Below, piece after piece: positions 8,294 to 17,976 of a stretch of 64,000 nt of DNA (its first letter is position 1; each line of letters begins with the position of its first letter). The notes under the pieces were generated by a model. That model ran no database searches, was not told where the DNA came from, and saw nothing but the letters and a program-made list of their open reading frames with translations. Position numbers and translations under genes: made by a program. Origin of the DNA: Methylobacterium sp. Leaf125 (GTDB taxonomy: Bacteria > Pseudomonadota > Alphaproteobacteria > Rhizobiales > Beijerinckiaceae); assembly GCF_001423085.1 (NCBI RefSeq), contig NZ_LMNU01000001.1, positions 799,495-863,494 of the forward strand, given 5' to 3'.

Positions 8294-10624
8294 CTACTTC
8301 AGCAGGGAGATCTGCGCGTCGCCCGTTCGTCTCAGGACATTAACCGTGACGTCCTCCCCGTAGCGCTGGAGTCGAAGGTCTACCCTTGAGGTGCCAATCT
8401 TCAGATTGAAGATTGAGACACCATCGAGGAAGGGCGGCAGTGTCGGATTGCGGAACCGAACGCGATTGCGATCGTGGTCGATCTCAAGCCCGAGGCAGGC
8501 TGCCAAGAAGGCGAAGGGCGCCGCTGCGGCCCAGGCTTGCGGTGAGCAGGCCACGGGATACGAGACGGGACCGCGCTGATGACGCCGCATGAAACCGCAG
8601 AACAGCTCGGGCAAGCGCTTCTGATCCTGGTAGAGGGCTGTGTCGAACATACCCTCGAAGATCCGCGAGGCTTCCGGCTTCAAGTCATAACGCGCTAGTC
8701 CGAGGGCGATAAGGGCATTGTCGTGAGGCCAGATCGAACCGTTGTGGTACGACATCGGATTGTAGCGCGCTTCGCCGCGCGCGATCGTGCGCACGCCCCA
8801 ACCGTTGAAACCGTCCTTTGACAGGAGGTTTGCGGCGACGCTCGCTGCTCGCTCCGGCCGTGCGATGCCGGTGAAGAGCGCGTGGCCGGCGTTGGACGAG
8901 CGCACGGCGCATTGTCGCTTTTCGCCGTCCAGGGCAAGGGCGTAGGTCCCGATCGCCTCGCACCAGAATGCCTTGTCAAAATTCTCCCGTAGGACGTGTG
9001 CCTCCTCGCCGAGACGCTGTGCGAGGTCATCGTGGCCCAGCAGCGAGGCGAGTTTGGCAGCCCCGTTTTTGGCAGCATAAACGTACCCCTGGACCTCGCA
9101 GAGGGCGATCGGCCCCTTCGCAAGATTGCCATCGGTGTGGAAGATGGAGTCGTGGCTGTCCTTCCAGCCCTGGTTCTCGAGGCCTTTGTCGGTGTCGCGG
9201 GCATATTCCACGAACCCATCACCGTCCCGGTCCCCATACTCGTCCATCCAGGTCAGGGCGAGCTCAAGGGCGGGCCAGATCGCCGAGATGGTCTCTAGGT
9301 CGCCTGTGACGGCGTAGTACTCCCAGGCCAGCATCACGAAGAGTGGCGTGCCGTCGATGGTGCCGTAGTAGTGGCGGAACGGTACCTCGCCGAGCATGGC
9401 CATCTCACCACGCCGGGTCTCGTGCAGGACTTTGCCGGGCTGCGCATCGGCGGCCGGGTCGACAGCCTTGGCTTGAGTGGAGGCGAGGTAGCGCAGGACG
9501 CCCTTGCCGAAGTTCGGATCGATCCAGAGCGCCATCATCGCGGTGATGATACCGTCGCGCCCGAAGACCGTGGAGTACCAGGGGATACCGGCGAAGGGAT
9601 AGATTCCCTCCGGTGTCCGGCTCGCCAGCATGTAGAGGTCGGCAGTGGCGCGGCAGGCCGCTTCGTTGAATTGATCGTTCGATGAGATAATCGTGGTGAT
9701 GCCGGCTGTAAGCTGGCGCAGATCGCGCCGGGAGTCACGATAAGCTCGGGCGAAGATGACACCCTCGGCCAGCCCCTTCGGGTGGCGCGGAGCGGCGGAG
9801 CTGCCTGCGGCGCGCGACAAGCCGGCTGCCGCATCCTCACCGACCCGCTCGGCTGCGGGAGCGCTCGTGAAGGCGCGGTGCGATTCAAAGACCGCTCTCA
9901 GAAACAGCGAGGCGCGTCCGCCCGGAGGCAGGGAGACAATGAACTCGGCTCGACCCGGCTCGATATGCTCCGGCTTCGGCCCGAAATGCAGGCTCGTAGT
10001 GCGCACGACCTCATCGAGGCCGGCATAGCGGAATTGAACCTCGGCTTCGCTCGCCACCTGGACGCTGCGCTTGCCGCGCACCGGGCGGTCCATACCACGC
10101 ACCTCGAAGAGATCGCGGAAATCTGCGTCGAAGGTGACGGCGACCTTCAGGTGCCAATGCCGGGAATCGTAGTTGCGCAGGCCGATCCGGTCGTAGCAGG
10201 CGCCCTTGAACAGGAACTTGGTGCGCTCAATCGCGATCAACTCGCGGGGAATCGTGGTTTCGTCGTGGGCGTCGATGCGGATATCGGGCGTCGTCATGTC
10301 GACGCTGAGGGCACCGTTGTCGTCCTGCATCACGGAGGACAGCAGCAGGGGACGCTGATCCTCAATGGTGACATGCAGACGCGAGAGGTAGCGCGTATCC
10401 TGAAAGTAGAGTCCCTCGGGACCGGGCAGGACGCCGATGTCACCGTAGCTGTCGAGGACCGCGAAAGCCTCGCCGTACTTCAAAGAGCGCAGCGGACGCT
10501 CGACCAGGGAAGTCTGGGCCTCGATATGGTATTGCGGCAGGACCTCGTCGGCATCCTGGAAGCCCCGGGGAATCCGTGTCTCAGTTGCGGGCTCGGAGGT
10601 CGCCTTCAGTGTATCCGCTGCCAT
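8294..10624 (-). CDS. Amylo-alpha-1,6-glucosidase / glycogen-debranching-type enzyme
   Basis: A 776-aa two-domain protein. The N-terminal third (~40-240) is the GDE_N_bis-type beta domain (VLDSYGDIGVLPGPEGLYFQDTRYLS). The rest is an (alpha/alpha)6 glucosidase domain with GIPWYSTVFGRDGIITAM, the acidic WMDEYGDRDGDGF loop, GWKDSHDSI and YHNGSIWPHDNALIA. Such proteins hydrolyse alpha-1,6 branch points of glycogen-like or related glucans. It is probably cytoplasmic, as no signal is seen. The gene downstream of it in the genome is infC (convergent, sharing the terminator); upstream is a family-4 glycosyltransferase on the same strand, so the two may act on the same storage or stress glucan. Confidence 0.9.
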   Translation of the reverse strand: MAADTLKATSEPATETRIPRGFQDADEVLPQYHIEAQTSLVERPLRSLKYGEAFAVLDSYGDIGVLPGPEGLYFQDTRYLSRLHVTIEDQRPLLLSSVMQDDNGALSVDMTTPDIRIDAHDETTIPRELIAIERTKFLFKGACYDRIGLRNYDSRHWHLKVAVTFDADFRDLFEVRGMDRPVRGKRSVQVASEAEVQFRYAGLDEVVRTTSLHFGPKPEHIEPGRAEFIVSLPPGGRASLFLRAVFESHRAFTSAPAAERVGEDAAAGLSRAAGSSAAPRHPKGLAEGVIFARAYRDSRRDLRQLTAGITTIISSNDQFNEAACRATADLYMLASRTPEGIYPFAGIPWYSTVFGRDGIITAMMALWIDPNFGKGVLRYLASTQAKAVDPAADAQPGKVLHETRRGEMAMLGEVPFRHYYGTIDGTPLFVMLAWEYYAVTGDLETISAIWPALELALTWMDEYGDRDGDGFVEYARDTDKGLENQGWKDSHDSIFHTDGNLAKGPIALCEVQGYVYAAKNGAAKLASLLGHDDLAQRLGEEAHVLRENFDKAFWCEAIGTYALALDGEKRQCAVRSSNAGHALFTGIARPERAASVAANLLSKDGFNGWGVRTIARGEARYNPMSYHNGSIWPHDNALIALGLARYDLKPEASRIFEGMFDTALYQDQKRLPELFCGFMRRHQRGPVSYPVACSPQAWAAAAPFAFLAACLGLEIDHDRNRVRFRNPTLPPFLDGVSIFNLKIGTSRVDLRLQRYGEDVTVNVLRRTGDAQISLLK

Positions 10625-10654
10625 GCCTGAGCGTCTCCGAATTAGGGTCGAATC

Positions 10655-10693
10655 AAAAGGGCCGCCGGTCGCATGATGCGGCGCGGCGGCCCT
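10655..10693 (-). terminator. Rho-independent terminator after the second glycosyltransferase
   Basis: Read on the minus strand: GGGCCGCC and GGCGGCCC arms (10685-10692 and 10659-10666) followed by TTTT (10658-10655). It lies ~90 bp after the glycosyltransferase stop and just before the debranching gene, so the two genes may be separate transcription units or partly uncoupled. Confidence 0.55.
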
Positions 10694-10783
10694 CAGTGGC
10701 AGAGGTAGTGCGGCAATCTTGCGGCGCCAGCCTATCCGGCGACGGGCAAATTCGATGCCGGGCCTAGCCCCGCTCGGGCATGA

Positions 10784-11917
10784 TTAAGCGGGCATAGCAG
10801 CAACAGAGATCTGGGGCAGACCGGAGCCGTTCATTTCGCCATAATGCGACGAGAAGGCGCCGGCATGCGGCAGCTTGATCACTGGGTTCGCGCCGGCGAG
10901 CAGCCGTTCGTAGGCCGACACGTACTTGCGCACCATGCACTCAGCGGTGAAGTTGCCTTCGAAGTGCTTGCGCACACCGGTACGACTCATTGATTTCACC
11001 GTGTGGACCGCTGCCACCGCGTCATCCATCGAGTCGCACAGAACGCCCGAGATGCCGTCGGCAATCACCTCTGGTACGGAACCATTGCGGAAAGCGATCA
11101 CTGGTGTGCCGGCCGACATTGCCTCGATCATTACGAGGCCGAAGGGCTCTGGCCAATCGATCGGGAAAGCGAGAGCGAGAGCGTTTCCCAGGAAATCCTT
11201 CTTCTGTTCCTCGTTGATTTCCCCGATGAACTCGACGAGGGGATGGTGGATCATGGGCTCGATGACTTCATCCCAGTAGTCCTGGTCAGCCTTGTCGACC
11301 TTCGCGGCAATCTTCAGCGGAACGCCGGAGCGGATCGCCATCTCGATCGCTCGGTCAGGGCGCTTCTCCGGAGAGATACGGCCGAGGAAAGCGAGGTAGC
11401 CACCCTTCGACTCTGGATAAAACGGGCAGTTCTGAGCCGGCAGTCCGTGATGGATGGTCGAGAGCCAGTTGACGTTCTCGGGCATGGGATCGCGCTGATT
11501 GTCCGAGATCGACACCAGGGGCATGCCCGTAAACGTACGGTAGACTGGCATGAAGTCCGGCACGTCGAGGCGCCCGTGCATCGTTGTGAGGCACTTGTGA
11601 TTGAGATCCTCGAACATCGGGTACTGCAGCAGGTCGATATGAAAGTGCAGAATGTCGAACTCGTGCGCTCGCTTGTGCACGTGATGCAACATCGCGAGGT
11701 GGCTCGCGGTATGATCACGATAACCGAGAAGACGGAGACCTTCCGGCGTGCAGGCTGCCAGCTTGGCTGAAGTCTCCGAATCGCCGCTGGCGAACAGGGT
11801 CACATCGTGGCCCTGACGGACCAACTCCTCGGTGATCCACGACACCACGCGCTCGGTACCACCATAGAACTTCGGGGGTACGGCCTCCGACAGCGGAGCA
11901 ATCTGAGCAATACGCAC
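10784..11917 (-). CDS. Glycosyltransferase family 4
   Basis: A 377-aa GT-B enzyme. It opens with RIAQIAPLSEAVPPKFYGGT and VVSWITEELVRQGHDVTLF, the standard first Rossmann unit of GT4 enzymes acting on glucans or glycolipids. The donor domain has YLAFLGRISPEKRPDRAIEMA and a DWPEPFGLVMIEAMSAG motif containing the conserved glutamates. The start is GTG 11917 (AGGAG 7 nt upstream); a longer frame to 11980 lacks this signal. The neighbouring debranching enzyme suggests a role in glucan or trehalose-related metabolism, but sequence alone does not settle the substrate. Confidence 0.85.
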   Translation of the reverse strand: MRIAQIAPLSEAVPPKFYGGTERVVSWITEELVRQGHDVTLFASGDSETSAKLAACTPEGLRLLGYRDHTASHLAMLHHVHKRAHEFDILHFHIDLLQYPMFEDLNHKCLTTMHGRLDVPDFMPVYRTFTGMPLVSISDNQRDPMPENVNWLSTIHHGLPAQNCPFYPESKGGYLAFLGRISPEKRPDRAIEMAIRSGVPLKIAAKVDKADQDYWDEVIEPMIHHPLVEFIGEINEEQKKDFLGNALALAFPIDWPEPFGLVMIEAMSAGTPVIAFRNGSVPEVIADGISGVLCDSMDDAVAAVHTVKSMSRTGVRKHFEGNFTAECMVRKYVSAYERLLAGANPVIKLPHAGAFSSHYGEMNGSGLPQISVAAMPA

Positions 11918-12342
11918 GAAGCGTCTCCTATGAGGTCGAATGTTGCGCAGACCTAACGCGATCCGGCCTGAGTGGGACATGAACGAAACGGACGGCCAAG
12001 GTTATGGTTCCCGCTGTGTGACCATCGCCAGCGCTGTCTGACAGAAGGTCGAGGATGTCCCCGATATCCCCGTGCTGCCGGCCATCCGGCATGCCGCACA
12101 AGCCGATGACAGGGCCTGCAAGAACGCGGCCGTAAACCTCCCTGCGCGCATCCGTCGTGTTGTGAGGAACGGGAGAAGAACTACCTCAGGCTCACGGCCG
12201 ATTTTGTGCGACGCACGATGCCCTTGTTTCACTCCGGGGGGTCGTCTAAGCCTCGCGCCTGCGCAGTCTGGCATTGGAGCAGTTCCACGTGGCCGACGGC
12301 GCCGAAGGCGTCGCAACCGTCTGCGAACACGAGAGGTCCCGC
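11918..12342. other. Divergent spacer holding the nuo operon promoter region
   Basis: No frame here shows the coding bias of the neighbours. It must contain the promoter of nuoA onwards and that of the divergent glycosyltransferase. A weak sigma70-like pair, TTGTTT (12224-12229) and TAAGCC (12247-12252) with a 17-nt spacer, is the best candidate I can see on the plus strand; I do not call it firmly. No RNA gene or terminator was recognised. Confidence 0.4.
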
Positions 12343-12708
12343 ATGTCCGGCCTGATGGCAGACTATCTGCCCCTCATCGTTTTTATCGGCGTCTCGGTGT
12401 TCATTGCCGCGGCCTTGCTGGTTGCGCCTTTCTTGGTCGCTTACAACAGCCCCGACCCCGAAAAGCTGTCGGCCTACGAGTGCGGCTTCAATGCCTTTGA
12501 CGATGCACGCATGAAGTTCGATGTGCGCTTCTACCTCGTCGCAATCCTGTTCATCATCTTCGATCTTGAAGTCGCGTTCCTGTTCCCGTGGGCAATCTCT
12601 TTCGGCGAACTCGGATGGTTCGGCATGTGGTCGATGATGGCTTTCCTTGGCGTTCTGACCGTCGGCTTCGTCTATGAGTGGCGTAAGGGCGCCCTTGAAT
12701 GGGACTAG
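12343..12708 (+). CDS. nuoA: NADH-quinone oxidoreductase subunit A
   Basis: A membrane subunit of complex I, 121 aa. Three helices are visible (about 8-32, 63-85, 90-112). The conserved [29 protein letters not shown] stretch (~40-70) contains the loop Cys typical of NuoA/ND3. The start is ATG 12343 with AGAGG 6-7 nt upstream; the open frame extends 23 codons further but without support. It is the first gene of the nuo operon; nuoB starts 24 bp later. Confidence 0.95.
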   Translation: MSGLMADYLPLIVFIGVSVFIAAALLVAPFLVAYNSPDPEKLSAYECGFNAFDDARMKFDVRFYLVAILFIIFDLEVAFLFPWAISFGELGWFGMWSMMAFLGVLTVGFVYEWRKGALEWD

Positions 12709-12732
12709 TCCTCCCGAATCGCGTCGCCCCAG

Positions 12733-13356
12733 ATGTCCTTCCGTCCGAAGCCTGATCCCGAGAAACCGATGGCCTTCAGCTCCGACCTCTCCCGCGCCCC
12801 GGCGATCGCACCCGACCCAAAAGGGATCATCGATCCCAACACGGGCCTTCCGATTGGGGCCAATGATCCGACTTTCCTGTCGATCAATGACGAGCTTGCG
12901 GATCGGGGCTTCCTCGTCACGTCGACGGATGACCTCATCAACTGGGCCCGCACCGGATCACTGATGTGGATGACCTTCGGCCTCGCGTGCTGCGCCGTCG
13001 AGATGATGCAGATGTCGATGCCGCGGTATGATTGCGAGCGCTTTGGATTCGCGCCGCGTGGCAGCCCGCGGCAGTCCGATGTGATGATCGTCGCCGGCAC
13101 GCTGACCAACAAGATGGCCCCGGCGTTGCGCAAGGTCTACGACCAGATGCCGGAGCCTCGCTACGTCATTTCGATGGGGTCCTGCGCCAACGGTGGCGGG
13201 TACTATCACTACTCCTACTCGGTGGTCCGCGGCTGCGACCGGGTGGTGCCGGTGGACATTTACGTTCCGGGCTGCCCGCCCACCGCCGAGGCGCTGCTGT
13301 ACGGCGTACTCCTGCTCCAGAAGAAGATCCGCCGCACCGGTACGATCGAGCGCTGA
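12733..13356 (+). CDS. nuoB: NADH-quinone oxidoreductase subunit B
   Basis: A peripheral-arm subunit that carries cluster N2, the last iron-sulfur cluster before quinone. At 207 aa it has an N-terminal extension (~45 residues) as in other alphaproteobacteria. The N2 ligand motifs are present: [10 protein letters not shown] (tandem cysteines), [10 protein letters not shown] and [12 protein letters not shown] second ATG at 12769 gives a 12-residue-shorter form. It is part of the nuo operon, with nuoC 15 bp downstream. Confidence 0.95.
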   Translation: MSFRPKPDPEKPMAFSSDLSRAPAIAPDPKGIIDPNTGLPIGANDPTFLSINDELADRGFLVTSTDDLINWARTGSLMWMTFGLACCAVEMMQMSMPRYDCERFGFAPRGSPRQSDVMIVAGTLTNKMAPALRKVYDQMPEPRYVISMGSCANGGGYYHYSYSVVRGCDRVVPVDIYVPGCPPTAEALLYGVLLLQKKIRRTGTIER

Positions 13357-13371
13357 AAAAGGACGCCCGGC

Positions 13372-14019
13372 ATGACCAATGGCATCAGCATCCTCGCCCA
13401 CACCGCGCCGGAATCCGGCGTCGACGCCTTGCGGCAGATCAGCGACCATGTCGCCGGAGCGCTCGGGCCCGCGGTCGTCTCTCGCACCATCGCGTTCGGC
13501 GAGCTGACCCTCGTGGTGCAGGCCAGCGACATTGTCTACGTGCTGACCTATCTGCGCGATGACCCGACCTGCGCTTTTCGCTGCTTCATCGACATCTGCG
13601 GGGCCGATTACCCCTCCCGTGAGAAGCGCTTTGATGTGGTCTACCACCTGCTGTCGCTGCGCCATAACTCCCGTATCCGCGTGAAGGTGCAGACCGACGA
13701 TCAGACACCGGTGCCCTCCGTAATCGAGGTCTTTCCAGCTGCGAACTGGTTCGAGCGCGAGACCTACGACCTCTACGGGATCCTGTTTTCAGGCCATCCG
13801 GACCTGCGACGGCTCCTCACCGATTATGGCTTCGAGGGACACCCCCTGCGGAAGGACTTTCCGCTCACCGGCTTCGTTGAGGTTCGCTACGATCAGGACG
13901 AGGCCCGCGTGGTCTACGAGCCGGTGAAGCTCACCCAGGAATTCCGCAACTTCGACTTCCTCTCGCCGTGGGAGGGCACCGAATACGTGCTTCCGGGCGA
14001 TGAGAAGACGTCGGCTTGA
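13372..14019 (+). CDS. nuoC: NADH-quinone oxidoreductase subunit C
   Basis: A 30-kDa-type peripheral-arm subunit, 215 aa, separate from NuoD (not fused as in enterics). Signature regions are [58 protein letters not shown] and the C-terminal [12 protein letters not shown]. It has no cofactor and supports the quinone-site module with NuoB and NuoD. A good ribosome-binding site (AAAAAGGA) precedes ATG 13372. Confidence 0.95.
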   Translation: MTNGISILAHTAPESGVDALRQISDHVAGALGPAVVSRTIAFGELTLVVQASDIVYVLTYLRDDPTCAFRCFIDICGADYPSREKRFDVVYHLLSLRHNSRIRVKVQTDDQTPVPSVIEVFPAANWFERETYDLYGILFSGHPDLRRLLTDYGFEGHPLRKDFPLTGFVEVRYDQDEARVVYEPVKLTQEFRNFDFLSPWEGTEYVLPGDEKTSA

Positions 14020-14035
14020 GCGGCGGAGCAAGGCC

Positions 14036-15226
14036 ATGACCGAGCACAACATCCGCAACTTCGCGATCAATTTTGGACCTCAGCACCCGGCGGCGCACGG
14101 CGTGCTGCGCCTCGTGCTGGAACTCGACGGCGAGATCGTGGAGCGCGTCGATCCGCATATTGGTCTCCTTCACCGCGGCACCGAGAAGCTTATCGAGCAT
14201 AAGACCTATCTGCAGGCAACGCCCTACTTCGACCGCCTCGACTACGTCTCGCCGATGAATCAGGAGCACGCTTTCTGCCTCGGCATCGAGAAGCTGCTTG
14301 GGCTTGAAGTTCCCAGGCGGGCGCAACTGATCCGCACGCTGTTCTGCGAGATAGGTCGCATTCTCTCCCACCTCCTCAACGTCACCACGCAGGCCATGGA
14401 TGTCGGTGCCCTGACTCCGCCGCTCTGGGGCTTCGAAGAGCGTGAGAAACTCATGATTTTCTACGAGCGCGCGTCGGGCGCTCGCCTACACGCCAACTAC
14501 TTCCGACCCGGTGGCGTCCACCAGGATCTGCCACCGGCGCTGATCGACGACATCGAAGCCTTCATCGACCCGTTCCTGCAGGTGGTCGACGACCTCGATA
14601 ACCTCGTGATGGGCAATCGTATCTTTAAGCAGCGCAACGTCGACATCGGCATCGTCACCGTGGACGAGGCGATGGCCTGGGGCTTCTCCGGCGTGATGGT
14701 TCGCGGCTCCGGCATCCCTTGGGACCTGCGTAAGTCGCAGCCCTACGAAGCCTACGAAGAGATGGATTTCGACATCCCGGTGGGAAAGAACGGCGACACC
14801 TACGATCGCCAGGTCATCCGCATGGAAGAGATGCGCGAATCGGCCAAGATCATGAAGCAGTGCTGCCGCAAGCTGCGGGAGCCGGCCGGGCAAGGCCCGA
14901 TCTCGGCCACTGACGGCAAGATCGCGCCTCCGCCGCGGCGCGAGATGAAGCGCTCGATGGAAGCGTTGATCCACCACTTCAAGCTCTACACCGAAGGTTT
15001 CCATGTGCCGGCCGGCGAAGTTTACGCCGCCGTCGAGGCGCCCAAGGGCGAGTTCGGTGTCTATCTCGTCGCCGACGGTACCAACAAGCCCTACCGCTGT
15101 AAGATCCGCGCTCCGGGTTTCGCCCACCTTCAGGCGATGGACTGGATGTGCCGCGGCCACATGCTGGCCGACGTGTCCTGCGTGCTTGGCACCCTGGACA
15201 TCGTGTTCGGCGAGGTGGACCGGTGA
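14036..15226 (+). CDS. nuoD: NADH-quinone oxidoreductase subunit D
   Basis: A 49-kDa subunit that forms the quinone pocket with NuoB; 396 aa from ATG 14036. Landmarks are [15 protein letters not shown] (with the quinone-site His), [31 protein letters not shown] and a C-terminal DIVFGEVDR. The length is normal. It begins 16 bp after nuoC. Its TGA overlaps the GTG of the following small exported ORF (GTGA), a coupling arrangement. Confidence 0.95.
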   Translation: MTEHNIRNFAINFGPQHPAAHGVLRLVLELDGEIVERVDPHIGLLHRGTEKLIEHKTYLQATPYFDRLDYVSPMNQEHAFCLGIEKLLGLEVPRRAQLIRTLFCEIGRILSHLLNVTTQAMDVGALTPPLWGFEEREKLMIFYERASGARLHANYFRPGGVHQDLPPALIDDIEAFIDPFLQVVDDLDNLVMGNRIFKQRNVDIGIVTVDEAMAWGFSGVMVRGSGIPWDLRKSQPYEAYEEMDFDIPVGKNGDTYDRQVIRMEEMRESAKIMKQCCRKLREPAGQGPISATDGKIAPPPRREMKRSMEALIHHFKLYTEGFHVPAGEVYAAVEAPKGEFGVYLVADGTNKPYRCKIRAPGFAHLQAMDWMCRGHMLADVSCVLGTLDIVFGEVDR

Positions 15227-15522
15227 TCGGTCGAGTCGTGTTGGCCACGGCCATGGTTACGGGCGCCAACGCGTCGACGGCTATCGCTTCAGGCTGCGAG
15301 AATTACATACGTTTAAGCCGACTTCCGGATCGATTTCAGATGATCTCCAGCGCTGACCTTCCAGGCTTTGAAGTTTTCGTGATGTCAGATGGTGCCTGTG
15401 TCTGCGAGAACACACCGGGACTTCGGCGTAAGCAAGGTCAATCAATACCATCCGATTTGAAGTGGGCTTGCCGCGTAGCCGGTCCAGAAGACCAGCTGAA
15501 TACGGACCAGGACGTAAACTGA
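15223..15522 (+). CDS. Small exported hypothetical protein between nuoD and nuoE
   Basis: A 99-aa ORF from GTG 15223, which overlaps the nuoD stop by GTGA; its own TGA is 2 bp before nuoE. The first ~24 residues look like a signal peptide ([19 protein letters not shown]), followed by a short domain with cysteines ([24 protein letters not shown]). I do not recognise the family. Codon use is less G/C-biased than in nuoD or nuoG. Tight packing on both sides argues that it is expressed with complex I. An assembly factor or periplasmic accessory protein is possible, but nothing in the sequence proves a role. Confidence 0.6.
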   Translation: MIGRVVLATAMVTGANASTAIASGCENYIRLSRLPDRFQMISSADLPGFEVFVMSDGACVCENTPGLRRKQGQSIPSDLKWACRVAGPEDQLNTDQDVN

Positions 15523-15524
15523 TC

Positions 15525-16628
15525 ATGGCGAACCGCAGACTCGCCCCCGCCGCCGAGCAGCCCGCCTCCTTCGCGTTCTCGCCCGAGAACGCCGACTGGG
15601 CCAAGGGCCAAATCGAGAAGTACCCCGAGGGTCGTCAGGCCTCCGCCGTGATCCCGCTCCTGTGGAAGGCGCAAGAGCAGAACGGCGGCTGGCTGCCGCA
15701 GAAGGCGATCGAGGCGGTGGCCGACGAACTCGGCATGCCGCATATCCGCGTGCTCGAGGTCGCCACCTTCTACACGATGTTCGCCCTCGAACCGGTGGGC
15801 CGGTTCTGGATCCAGCTCTGCGGCACGGTGCCGTGCGATTCCTGCGGCGCGCGCGAGCTGAAGGACTACCTGCACCACCGCCTTGGAGCGCCGGGGCACG
15901 TAAGTGCGGACGGTAACTTCTCCTGGCTTGAGGTTGAGTGCTTGGGGGCTTGCTGCAACGCTCCGATGGCGCAGATCAACCAAGACTATTATGAGGATCT
16001 GACGCCTGATCTCCTTGGGAAACTGATGGACGATCTTGCCGCTGGTCGGCCCGTGAAGATCGGCTCGCAGGTTGGACGCACCTCGTCCGAGCCGCTGGGC
16101 GGCGCAGACACCCTTGCCGACACGAGCCTGTTCGACGGATCGCGCGTAGGCGCTTGGCGCAAGCGCTTCGAGGAGAAAGAGGCCGAAGGCGACAGCGAGC
16201 AGGGAAAGGCTGAGGCGGCCTCGTCCGAGCAGCGTGCCGCTGCCGAGCCGAAACCGGCGCGCCCCGATGCGGGTCGGGCCGTCGAGACGCCAGCGACCGA
16301 TGCACCTGCCCAGCGAACTGCAGTCGGGGAATCGCCCATAAAGGCGAGCGACAAGGTGGATGCCGCCGACGGAACGAAGTCGACCACAGCGCCTGCGTCG
16401 CCGACCGCTCCGGCGCCGGTGACGATCGCGAAGTCCGAAGCCGCCGGTGCGGAAGCGGGTACGCAGTCGAGCCTGCCGCGCAATGAGCCGCCGCCTCAGC
16501 CGGTGGCTTCGGGTATCAGCGCGGACGTTGACGACGCGCAGCCGGTCGACACGAAAGACTCGGCTTCAAAGACATTGACGGCGAAACCGTCGACATCCCG
16601 GTCTTCCATCCCAAGGAAGGGGAACTGA
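15525..16628 (+). CDS. nuoE: NADH-quinone oxidoreductase subunit E with long disordered tail
   Basis: A 24-kDa-type subunit bearing the N1a [2Fe-2S] cluster; 367 aa. Residues 1-180 are the thioredoxin-like NuoE domain: CGTVPC (C99, C104) and CLGACC (C139, C143) supply the four ligands. Residues ~185-367 are a Glu/Ala/Pro/Thr-rich tail not found in the ~170-aa enteric protein. The last ~22 codons read poorly in frame, whereas an alternative frame over 16562-16620 reads [20 protein letters not shown], with codon bias like a real gene. This suggests two compensating single-base shifts or an assembly error (see findings). Confidence 0.9.
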   Translation: MANRRLAPAAEQPASFAFSPENADWAKGQIEKYPEGRQASAVIPLLWKAQEQNGGWLPQKAIEAVADELGMPHIRVLEVATFYTMFALEPVGRFWIQLCGTVPCDSCGARELKDYLHHRLGAPGHVSADGNFSWLEVECLGACCNAPMAQINQDYYEDLTPDLLGKLMDDLAAGRPVKIGSQVGRTSSEPLGGADTLADTSLFDGSRVGAWRKRFEEKEAEGDSEQGKAEAASSEQRAAAEPKPARPDAGRAVETPATDAPAQRTAVGESPIKASDKVDAADGTKSTTAPASPTAPAPVTIAKSEAAGAEAGTQSSLPRNEPPPQPVASGISADVDDAQPVDTKDSASKTLTAKPSTSRSSIPRKGN

Positions 16629-16629
16629 C

Positions 16630-17931
16630 ATGCTCGCCGATCAGGATCGCATCTTCACGAACCTCTACGGCCTGCACTCCCCGGGGCTGGAAGCCGCGAG
16701 GCAGCGCGGTGCCTGGGACGGCACCAAGTTTCTCTTGGAAATGGGCCGCGACTGGATCATCGACGAGATGAAGCAGTCTGGCCTGCGCGGCCGTGGCGGC
16801 GCCGGCTTTCCCACCGGCCTCAAGTGGTCGTTTATGCCCAAGAAGTCCGACGGGCGCCCCCACTACCTTGTCGTCAACGCTGATGAGTCAGAGCCGGGCA
16901 CCTGCAAGGACCGGGAGATCATGCGGCACGATCCGCACCTCTTGATCGAGGGTTGCATGCTGGCCTCCTTCGCGATGGCCGCGCATGCCTGCTACATCTA
17001 CATTCGCGGCGAGTACGTCGCGGAGAAGCACGCCCTTCAACGGGCGGTGGACGAAGCCTACGAGGCCCGCCTCGTCGGCAAGGACAATGTCCATGGCTAC
17101 CCCTTCGATATCTACGTCCACCACGGGGCCGGCGCCTACATCTGCGGCGAAGAGACTGCGCTGCTGGAGAGCCTCGAAGGCAAGAAGGGCATGCCGCGCC
17201 TGAAGCCTCCGTTCCCTGCCAATATGGGCCTCTACGGTTGCCCAACGACGGTCAACAACGTCGAATCGATCGCGGTGGCTGGTACCATCCTACGCCGCGG
17301 CGGCGCTTGGTTTGCCGGTCTTGGCGGCAAGAACAACACCGGTACCAAGCTGTTCTGCGTCTCGGGCCACGTCAACAAGCCCTGCAACGTCGAGGAGGAG
17401 CTCGGGATCACCTTCCGCGAACTCATCGACAAGCATTGCGGCGGCATGCGCGGTGGCTGGGACAACCTGCTCTGCTCCATCCCGGGCGGTTCCTCGGTTC
17501 CCCTGGTGCCGGCCGAGCAGATCATCGATGCGAAGATGGACTTCGACACCCTGAAGAACCTCGGCTCCGGCCTCGGCACGGCGGCGGTGATCGTGCTCGA
17601 CAAGTCCACCGATATCGTCTCGGCCATCGCGCGCATCGCCTACTTCTACAAGCACGAGTCCTGCGGCCAGTGCACCCCGTGTCGCGAGGGTACGGGCTGG
17701 ATGTGGCGCGTGATGCTGCGGATGGCGGAAGGCCGGGCCCAACGCCGCGAGATCGACATGCTTCTCGACGTCACAAAGCAGATCGAAGGCCACACCATCT
17801 GCGCGCTCGGCGACGCGGCGGCCTGGCCGATCCAGGGCCTGATCCGGCACTTCCGTCCCGAAATCGAGAAGCGCATCGACCGCTACAGCGCCAATCCGCA
17901 TTCCGATCCGGTGCCGATGGCGGCGGAGTGA
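16630..17931 (+). CDS. nuoF: NADH-quinone oxidoreductase subunit F
   Basis: A 51-kDa subunit that binds NADH, FMN and cluster N3; 433 aa. The flavin/NADH glycine-rich loop is [18 protein letters not shown] (~49-66), the second conserved region is [18 protein letters not shown], and the N3 cysteines are in [15 protein letters not shown] with a fourth at HTICALGD. It starts 1 bp after nuoE ends. It forms the electron-input module with NuoE and NuoG. Confidence 0.97.
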   Translation: MLADQDRIFTNLYGLHSPGLEAARQRGAWDGTKFLLEMGRDWIIDEMKQSGLRGRGGAGFPTGLKWSFMPKKSDGRPHYLVVNADESEPGTCKDREIMRHDPHLLIEGCMLASFAMAAHACYIYIRGEYVAEKHALQRAVDEAYEARLVGKDNVHGYPFDIYVHHGAGAYICGEETALLESLEGKKGMPRLKPPFPANMGLYGCPTTVNNVESIAVAGTILRRGGAWFAGLGGKNNTGTKLFCVSGHVNKPCNVEEELGITFRELIDKHCGGMRGGWDNLLCSIPGGSSVPLVPAEQIIDAKMDFDTLKNLGSGLGTAAVIVLDKSTDIVSAIARIAYFYKHESCGQCTPCREGTGWMWRVMLRMAEGRAQRREIDMLLDVTKQIEGHTICALGDAAAWPIQGLIRHFRPEIEKRIDRYSANPHSDPVPMAAE

Positions 17932-17976
17932 TCCGCCCTTCGCGCCGCCCCTAAGTTTCGAGACCGAGACCCACGC

